Assembly (NCBI GenBank): GCA_020024215.1 | Contig: JAHHUC010000013.1 | Span: forward strand, 1 to 38,497 | DNA from: Oscillospiraceae bacterium | GTDB lineage: Bacteria > Bacillota > Clostridia > Oscillospirales > Ruminococcaceae | Length of the DNA stretch: 38,497 nucleotides | Reading direction: 5' to 3' | Shown: positions 32,702-38,497 of the stretch, piece after piece | Numbering within the stretch: position 1 is the first letter of the stretch | How the letters are laid out: every line of letters begins with the position of its first letter | Program-made: the position numbers and the translations under genes | The notes under the pieces: generated by a model | The model's input: the letters and a program-made list of their open reading frames with translations, nothing else | Databases searched by the model: none | What the model was told of the DNA's origin: nothing

Positions 32702-33708
32702 TGTCAGAGCACGGAAACATATCCATCTTTGTGCCCCATATAGGCTGTCCCCACATATGCTCCTTCTGCGATCAGAGGGCTATATCGGGAAAGACAAAGG
32801 CCCCCTCTGCACAGGATGTGGTGAATGCCTGTCTTGAAGCCAAGGAAAAAAAGGGCAAGAAAAATTTAGAGCTTGCCTTTTTCGGCGGAAGCTTTACAGG
32901 GCTTTCAAGAAGCTATATGACAGAGCTTTTAGGAGCTGCCCAGCCCTTTTTGGGAAATCTTATAGAAGGAATACGGCTTTCTACAAGGCCGGACTTTATA
33001 AATGAAGAAATTCTCACCATCTTGAAGATGTACCATGTGACATCTATTGAATTGGGCTCTCAGAGCATGTGCGATGATGTGCTTTTTGCCAACCTGAGAG
33101 GCCACAGCAGAGAGGATACCATAAAGGCTTCATCACTCATAAAAAGCTTTGGCTTTTCTTTGGGGCTTCAGATGATGACAGGACTTTATATGTCCGATTT
33201 TGAAAAGGATGTAAAAACCGCCCGGGAAATAATATCCATCCTTCCTGACACGGTCAGGATATATCCCACCATCACCATAAAGAACACCTACCTTGCCGAG
33301 CTTTACAACAGCAAAAGGTATGCTCCGCAGGATTTGGAAGAGACAGTTGAGCTTTGCTCTAAGCTTGTAACCATGTTTGACAATGCCGGCATAAGGGTAA
33401 TAAAGGTGGGGCTTCATCCCTCCTTGGAGCTGGAGGAGAAAATTGTAGCAGGTCCCTATCACAGGGCATTCGGGGAGCTGGTCATGAGCAGAATAATGCG
33501 CCAAAGGCTTTCAGAGCTTCTTGAAAATGTTCCTGCAGGCGATGTGCAGGTACACATTAAAAAAGGAGAAACAAGCAAGCTTGTAGGTCAAAAAAGGAGC
33601 AATATATTATATTTTAACAAATTGGGCTACAACATAAAAATAGTTGAGCAAGAGGGAATCCCTCCTCTTTCACCCCAACTTCAAACACATGAGGAGGAGC
33701 ATTTTTGA
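32701..33708 (+). CDS. Radical SAM protein, Elp3-like without acetyltransferase domain
   Basis: This 335-residue protein has the radical SAM cluster motif C-x3-C-x2-C at Cys16, Cys20 and Cys23 (GCPHICSFCDQR). FFGGSFTG and STRPDFIN follow, as in the radical SAM half of Elp3. The C-terminal acetyltransferase domain of full Elp3 is absent, and the end (VGQKRSNILYFNK) differs. The family occurs in Clostridia between rnc and smc, but its reaction is not known to me; tRNA modification is a guess from the Elp3 resemblance. It is coupled at both ends: one base with rnc, and the stop overlaps the TTG start of smc. Confidence 0.85.
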   Translation: MSEHGNISIFVPHIGCPHICSFCDQRAISGKTKAPSAQDVVNACLEAKEKKGKKNLELAFFGGSFTGLSRSYMTELLGAAQPFLGNLIEGIRLSTRPDFINEEILTILKMYHVTSIELGSQSMCDDVLFANLRGHSREDTIKASSLIKSFGFSLGLQMMTGLYMSDFEKDVKTAREIISILPDTVRIYPTITIKNTYLAELYNSKRYAPQDLEETVELCSKLVTMFDNAGIRVIKVGLHPSLELEEKIVAGPYHRAFGELVMSRIMRQRLSELLENVPAGDVQVHIKKGETSKLVGQKRSNILYFNKLGYNIKIVEQEGIPPLSPQLQTHEEEHF

Positions 33709-36700
33709 AACTAAAGGCACTGGAAATACAGGGCTTCAAATCCTTTGCAGATAAAATAAAGCTTAATTTTGACAGCGGAATAACCGCCGTTGTAGGTCCT
33801 AACGGTTCAGGAAAAAGCAACATTGCCGATGCGGTCAGATGGGTTTTGGGAGAGCAGTCGGTCAAAACCCTGAGAGGTCAGAAGATGGAGGACATCATCT
33901 TCAACGGAACAAAGCAGCGAAATGCACAGGGCGTTGCAGCTGTGACGCTTGTGATTGACAACAGCGACAAAAGCCTTCCCTTTGATTCAGATGAGATATT
34001 TGTCAGCAGAAAGCTTTACCGCTCCGGGGAAAGCGAATACCGCATAAATGACAGCTCTGTTAGGCTCAAGGACATATACGAGCTGTTTATGGATACAGGC
34101 ATAGGAAGAGACGGCTATGCAATAATAGGTCAGGGCAAGGTTGCTGAAATTGTATCGGCAAGAAGCAGAGAACGGCGAGAAATATTTGAAGAGGCAGCAG
34201 GAATTTCCAAATTCCGATACAGAAAGCAGGAGGCAGAAAAGCAGCTTTCACTTTCAGAGGAAAATCTTTCAAGGCTGCTGGATATAAAATCGGAAATAGA
34301 GGGCAGACTGGAGCCTTTGAAAATACAGAGTGAAAAGGCGAAGAAATACTTAAGCTATGCACAGGAAAAAAAGCAGCTGGATATATCTCTTTCAATACAT
34401 CAGCTTTCATTTCTCAACAAAGAGAATTTTGCAAATGAGGACAGGCTTATCATAGCCTCCAATCAGCATGATGAGGCTAAGGAGGAATTTGCCCAAAATG
34501 AAGAGGAATACAGCCTAAAATTAGAAAATTCAAAGAAAATAAATTCCGATATTGAGGATTTAAGGGCAGAGCTTTCCAAGGTAAATGACGAGGTGTCATC
34601 CCTAATCTCCAAAAACGCTGTCATAAACAATGATATTGAGCACTTTAAAAAATCAATGGATGAAATTTCGGATTCCTTGAAAAAATCCGACAGCTCCAAG
34701 GAGGAGCTTTTGAAGGAGCTGGAAAGTTTAAAGTCTGAAAAGGAGCAAAAGCTTCTTGACCTTTGCTCTATAAGCGATATGCTAAAGGAAAAAAAGCAGG
34801 AAAAAAGCCTGCTGGATAAGCAGCAAAGTGATATTTTAAAAGCTATTGAGGATTCCAAAATAAAAAGAAGCGGCATATTTGAGGCAATCGAAAAGGCCAG
34901 GGTGAATATGGCATCGTCAAAATCGGTTATTTCCGAAAGCACCCAAAGGCTTTGCCAGATAGATTCCGGAAAGCTGGAATTTAAAAGCCAGATAGAAAGC
35001 ATAAAAAGAGAGCTTTTGGATTGCGACACGCTTTCAGAGCAGACAGAAGGCAAGCTTTTGGATATTGACAATGAAATTTCCGGATATATTTTGAAAAGGC
35101 AGTCAAGGGAAAAAAAGCTTTCTGAAAAAAAGCAGAGAGTTTTGGAAATAAAAGAGGAAATACACAGAAAAGAGGAAAGAGCAAGGCTGCTTGAGGACAT
35201 GGAAAATTCTATGGACGGCTTTGTAGGAAGCGTAAAGCTTATTATGAAATCCTCTAAAGCAGGAAGGCTAAAGGGGATAATAGGAACTGTTTCCTCCCTT
35301 CTTACAACAGATGAAAAATATTCCACAGCCATTGAAATAAGCCTTGGGGCAAGCCTTCAGAACATTGTCACAGAAAACAGCGAAAGCGCCAAAAGTGCAA
35401 TTTTTCTTTTAAAAAATCAAAAGGCAGGCAGGGCAACCTTTCTCCCTATTGACACCATAAAGGGAAATGATGCCGATTTTAAAAGCCTTTCACTTATGGA
35501 GGGCTTTGTGGGAAGGGCATCCGAGCTTATCAGCTTTGAGCCTCGCTTCAAGGATATTTTCAGCTATCTTTTAGGAAGGATAATCATTGCAGAGGATTTG
35601 GATCACGCAATGGCAATCGCAAAAAAAAGCTCTAACCGTTACAGGGTTGTAACCTTGGATGGTCAGGTGATAAATGCAGGAGGCTCCATGACAGGAGGCT
35701 TTGTTGCAAAATCCTCGGGACTTCTCAGCCGAAGAGGAGAAATTCAAAGGCTTAAGGAGGATAGCAGCCGTCTTGCTGCCTCCATAGAAAAGGACGAGGA
35801 GGATATAGCCTTATACGATAGGGAGCTTATCGGAATAAATGCAGAGATAAATGCCTGCGAGGAAAGAAAAAAGACTCTCAACGAGGATATGCTGAGGGCA
35901 AAAATGCAGGAAAAATCCCTTGCAGTACGTCTTGCAGAAAAAGAAAGGTCGCTTTTTGACATAGAGAAGGAGCAGCTTCTTGTGGAAAAAAGGATTGAGG
36001 AGCTTAAGGGACAGGATTCTTTATCCGACAACCTTTTTGAAAGCCTTAACAATGAGCTTAACAGTCTTCAGGCCTCACTTAACACACTCGGGGAAAAAAG
36101 GGACAGCCTAAGAGCAAAAAAAGAGCAGCTTTTGCAGCAGGAAAGCAATGACAATGCCCAACTGCTTGTCCTTAAAGGCAGCATAGAAAATTTCCAAAAG
36201 GACATTCAAAACAGGCTGCTTATGATAAATTCCAATGAGGATATGAAAAAGGAAGGGCTTTTAAAGCTGGTTGACCTTAAAAAGAAAGTGGAGGACTCTC
36301 TCAAGAAGCTTCAGATTCTTACTGCTGAGGATGAAAGCAACAGGCTTAAAATAAAGGCTTTGGAAAAGGAAATTGAGGAAAAAATAGAAAAGAGAAAGGA
36401 AAATGACAGCCTCCTTGCGCTTATGCGTGAAAAGGAAAAGGAAATTTCCCAAAGGCGCGACAGTCTTTACAAAGAGGTGATGCGCCTTAGCCAGATAAAG
36501 GAAAAAAAGGAAGAGGAGATATCAGCTGTCATAGGCTATCTTTACGACAGCTATGAAATGACGCTCTCAATGGCAGAGCAGACGGCGCAGAAGCTTTCTG
36601 ACATTCCCCAATCACAAAAAAGACTTACAGAATTGAAGCTTAAAATAAAGGGCCTTGGAAATGTCAATTTGGAGGCTTTGGAGGAATATAAGGAGGTCAA

Positions 36701-37271
36701 GGCAAGATATGATGAAATGTCAAGGCAGATAAAGGACATAACCTCATCAAAAGAAGAGCTTAACAGGCTTATATCGGAGCTTACAGACCGGATGCGCCTT
36801 ATATTCTCAGATAAATTCAAAAAAATAAGCGAAAACTTTTCTGTTATATTCAGGGAGCTTTTCAAAGGAGGTCAGGCGCACCTTACACTTACAGAGCCTG
36901 AAAATATACTGGAAAGCGGCATAGAAATTTCAGCCGCTCCCCCCGGAAAGGTCATTAAAAATCTTTCCTCTCTCTCAGGAGGCGAGCAGTCCTTTGTGGC
37001 GATAGCCATATTCTTTGCCATTTTAAAGGTAAATCCCTCCCCTTTCTGCCTTATGGATGAAATAGAGGCTGCGCTGGATGATGTGAATGTAAATAAATTT
37101 GCCTCTTATCTGCACACGCTTACAGACAAAACCCAGTTTATAACCATCACACACAGAAGAGGCACTATGGAGGAGGCAGACGTGCTCTATGGTGTCACCA
37201 TGCAGGAGGAGGGTGTCTCAAAGCTTTTAAGGCTGGATGTGAGCAATATTCAAAAGGATTTTTATAAATAA
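33705..37271 (+). CDS. smc: Chromosome segregation protein SMC
   Basis: This 1188-residue condensin ATPase organises and segregates the chromosome with ScpA and ScpB. The N-terminal head has Walker A GPNGSGKSN (31-39) and LRGQKMEDIIFNGT. Two long coiled-coil arms (about 165-500 and 665-1010) flank the hinge (about 510-665), which includes GRLKGIIGTVSSLL and VINAGGSMTGG. The C-terminal head has the LSGGEQ signature near residue 1092 and Walker B FCLMDEIEAALDD. The start is TTG at 33705 after GAGGAGGAGC, overlapping the radical SAM stop in the sequence TTGA. The smc-ftsY order is typical. Confidence 0.97.
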   Translation: MKLKALEIQGFKSFADKIKLNFDSGITAVVGPNGSGKSNIADAVRWVLGEQSVKTLRGQKMEDIIFNGTKQRNAQGVAAVTLVIDNSDKSLPFDSDEIFVSRKLYRSGESEYRINDSSVRLKDIYELFMDTGIGRDGYAIIGQGKVAEIVSARSRERREIFEEAAGISKFRYRKQEAEKQLSLSEENLSRLLDIKSEIEGRLEPLKIQSEKAKKYLSYAQEKKQLDISLSIHQLSFLNKENFANEDRLIIASNQHDEAKEEFAQNEEEYSLKLENSKKINSDIEDLRAELSKVNDEVSSLISKNAVINNDIEHFKKSMDEISDSLKKSDSSKEELLKELESLKSEKEQKLLDLCSISDMLKEKKQEKSLLDKQQSDILKAIEDSKIKRSGIFEAIEKARVNMASSKSVISESTQRLCQIDSGKLEFKSQIESIKRELLDCDTLSEQTEGKLLDIDNEISGYILKRQSREKKLSEKKQRVLEIKEEIHRKEERARLLEDMENSMDGFVGSVKLIMKSSKAGRLKGIIGTVSSLLTTDEKYSTAIEISLGASLQNIVTENSESAKSAIFLLKNQKAGRATFLPIDTIKGNDADFKSLSLMEGFVGRASELISFEPRFKDIFSYLLGRIIIAEDLDHAMAIAKKSSNRYRVVTLDGQVINAGGSMTGGFVAKSSGLLSRRGEIQRLKEDSSRLAASIEKDEEDIALYDRELIGINAEINACEERKKTLNEDMLRAKMQEKSLAVRLAEKERSLFDIEKEQLLVEKRIEELKGQDSLSDNLFESLNNELNSLQASLNTLGEKRDSLRAKKEQLLQQESNDNAQLLVLKGSIENFQKDIQNRLLMINSNEDMKKEGLLKLVDLKKKVEDSLKKLQILTAEDESNRLKIKALEKEIEEKIEKRKENDSLLALMREKEKEISQRRDSLYKEVMRLSQIKEKKEEEISAVIGYLYDSYEMTLSMAEQTAQKLSDIPQSQKRLTELKLKIKGLGNVNLEALEEYKEVKARYDEMSRQIKDITSSKEELNRLISELTDRMRLIFSDKFKKISENFSVIFRELFKGGQAHLTLTEPENILESGIEISAAPPGKVIKNLSSLSGGEQSFVAIAIFFAILKVNPSPFCLMDEIEAALDDVNVNKFASYLHTLTDKTQFITITHRRGTMEEADVLYGVTMQEEGVSKLLRLDVSNIQKDFYK

Positions 37272-37284
37272 GGAGGACAACAGC

Positions 37285-38154
37285 ATGGGATTTTTTTCAA
37301 AGCTAACCGGAGGATTCAAGAATTTTTCTTTTTCCGCAAAGGTGGATGACGAATATTTTGACGATTTGGAGGAACAGCTCATTATGGCGGATGTGGGCAC
37401 AGTCACCGCAGCAGAGCTTACTGAAACACTTAGAAAAGAGGCAAGGGCAAGAAAAATTTCCAATGCCGAGGATTTAAAGTCTGTCATGGAGGAAATAATC
37501 GAAAATATGCTGACTGTTCCTCCTATAAACACACCCACAGAGCATCCTATGGTTATTTTGGTTGTAGGCGTAAACGGTGTGGGCAAGACAACCAGCATAG
37601 GAAAATTGGCAAAAATATATAAATCGCAGGGAAAGACCGTGCTTTTAGCTGCCGCCGACACATTCAGAGCCGCAGCCATCGAGCAGCTTACCGTATGGAG
37701 CGAGAGAACAGACTGCAAAATCATAGCCCACTCTCAAGGAGCCGATCCTGCGGCGGTTGTTCATGATGCAGTGGATGCAGGAAAGAGCAGAAATACCGAC
37801 GTGGTCATCTGCGACACAGCCGGCAGGCTTCACAACAAGAAAAATCTTATGGATGAGCTTTCAAAAATAAGAAGAGTTATTGAAAAGGAGCTGCCCCAAA
37901 GCGTTCCTCAGGTGCTTTTGGTGGTGGATGCAACCACCGGACAGAATGCGGTTGTGCAGGCAAAGATGTTCAAGGAGGCCTGCAAAGCTGACGGCGTCAT
38001 ACTGACCAAGCTTGACGGAACAGCAAAGGGCGGAGTTGTAATAGCCATAGCCAACGAGCTTAAGCTCCCTGTCTGCTATGTGGGTACAGGTGAGGGAATT
38101 GATGACTTCATACCCTTTGACCCCCACGAGTTCGCAGTCTCCCTCTTTAATTAA
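37285..38154 (+). CDS. ftsY: Signal recognition particle receptor FtsY
   Basis: This 289-residue SRP GTPase receptor delivers ribosomes making membrane proteins to the translocon. The NG domain is complete: GVNGVGKTTSIGKLA (P-loop, about 95-109), DTFRAAAIEQL, DTAGRLHNKKNL, TKLDGTAKGG and GTGEGIDDF. The acidic N-terminal A domain of many FtsY proteins is very short, which is usual in Gram-positives. AAGGAGGACAAC precedes the ATG, 13 bases after smc. Confidence 0.97.
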   Translation: MGFFSKLTGGFKNFSFSAKVDDEYFDDLEEQLIMADVGTVTAAELTETLRKEARARKISNAEDLKSVMEEIIENMLTVPPINTPTEHPMVILVVGVNGVGKTTSIGKLAKIYKSQGKTVLLAAADTFRAAAIEQLTVWSERTDCKIIAHSQGADPAAVVHDAVDAGKSRNTDVVICDTAGRLHNKKNLMDELSKIRRVIEKELPQSVPQVLLVVDATTGQNAVVQAKMFKEACKADGVILTKLDGTAKGGVVIAIANELKLPVCYVGTGEGIDDFIPFDPHEFAVSLFN

Positions 38155-38165
38155 GGAGAAACAAA

Positions 38166-38497
38166 ATGGAAAAGAAATTTATTGCGGCAACAGGAAATGC
38201 ACATAAATTGGTCGAGTTAAGAAGAATTTTGGAGCCTATGGGCTTTGAGGTTATTCCGGCGGATAAAAGTGCCTTGGAGGGAATTGTTGAAAACGGCAAA
38301 AGCTTTCGTGAAAATTCCCTCATCAAAGCCCGGCACATATTTGAAAGGACAGGACTTCCCACCATTGCCGATGATTCCGGCATAAGCATTGATGCCCTAA
38401 GAGGTCTGCCGGGAATCTATTCTGCCAGATTTTTAGGAGATACACCCTATGAGATAACAAATCAGGTGATTATTGATGCTTTGGAGGGATTGAAGGG
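38166..38497 (+). CDS. Non-canonical purine NTP pyrophosphatase, partial
   Basis: The frame starts at ATG 38166 after AAGGAGAAAC and continues off the right edge; 110 complete codons are present. The product begins with KKFIAATGNAHKLVELRRIL and contains ADDSGISIDALRGLPGIYSAR across the usual active-site segment of the RdgB/HAM1 family. These enzymes hydrolyse ITP, dITP and XTP to keep damaged purines out of DNA and RNA. It lies 11 bases after ftsY and is probably co-transcribed. The C-terminal half lies outside the window. Confidence 0.92.
   Translation, partial: MEKKFIAATGNAHKLVELRRILEPMGFEVIPADKSALEGIVENGKSFRENSLIKARHIFERTGLPTIADDSGISIDALRGLPGIYSARFLGDTPYEITNQVIIDALEGLK

Noticed and set aside
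34463..35332. 289-residue minus-strand frame inside smc
   Set aside because: It is the complement of the SMC coiled coil, with a Ser/Phe/Leu-rich composition and no independent support.

Overview
The window looks like a chromosomal piece of a spore-forming, low-GC anaerobic member of the Clostridia. The grounds are an intact spo0A, AddAB instead of RecBCD, the infC-rpmI-rplT order, Gram-positive-type -10/-35 promoters and strong AAGGAGG-type ribosome binding sites. Almost every gene reads on the + strand. No tRNA, rRNA, CRISPR array, insertion sequence or prophage gene was seen. The species was not identified.

Region 1 (1-960): the start of a minus-strand membrane protein runs off the left edge. 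A non-coding stretch follows, holding one copy of a 30-base repeat and the control region of the next unit.

Region 2 (about 790-11400) is the most unusual part. It appears to be a self-contained sigma-54 catabolic locus. A sigma-54 activator gene (3391-5454) with its own housekeeping promoter sits between two transcription units. Each unit begins with a canonical -24/-12 promoter preceded by a 37-base dyad with the same core, which I propose as the activator's binding site. Unit A encodes an AGCS-family sodium:amino acid symporter and a hydantoin/Asp-Glu racemase family protein. Unit B encodes two tandem polysaccharide-deacetylase/PuuE-like proteins (the second lacks most metal ligands), an argininosuccinate lyase family protein, a malic enzyme and a class II fumarase. 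I infer uptake of an N-substituted or cyclic aspartate-like compound, racemisation, ring or amide hydrolysis, lyase release of fumarate, then conversion to malate and pyruvate. The substrate is not known.

Region 3 (11400-15400) holds small accessory genes: two GNAT acetyltransferases, a nucleoside phosphorylase family protein, a minus-strand coiled-coil protein and an acidic unknown protein. A second copy of the 30-base repeat lies at its start.

Region 4 (15400-17320) is spo0A with about 1 kb of AT-rich DNA in front. That DNA contains a multi-helix inverted-repeat structure, a 0A-box-like site and an ATG-TAA start-stop element overlapping the spo0A start codon.

Region 5 (17350-38497) is dense housekeeping sequence: addB-addA; the infC-rpmI-rplT operon with its own promoter, structured leader and an apparent AUU start; a TrmH-type rRNA methyltransferase; dprA; topA; trmFO; plsX; rnc; an Elp3-like radical SAM protein; smc; ftsY; and the start of an ITP/XTP pyrophosphatase gene cut by the right edge. 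Many of these genes overlap by 1-14 bases, implying translational coupling.
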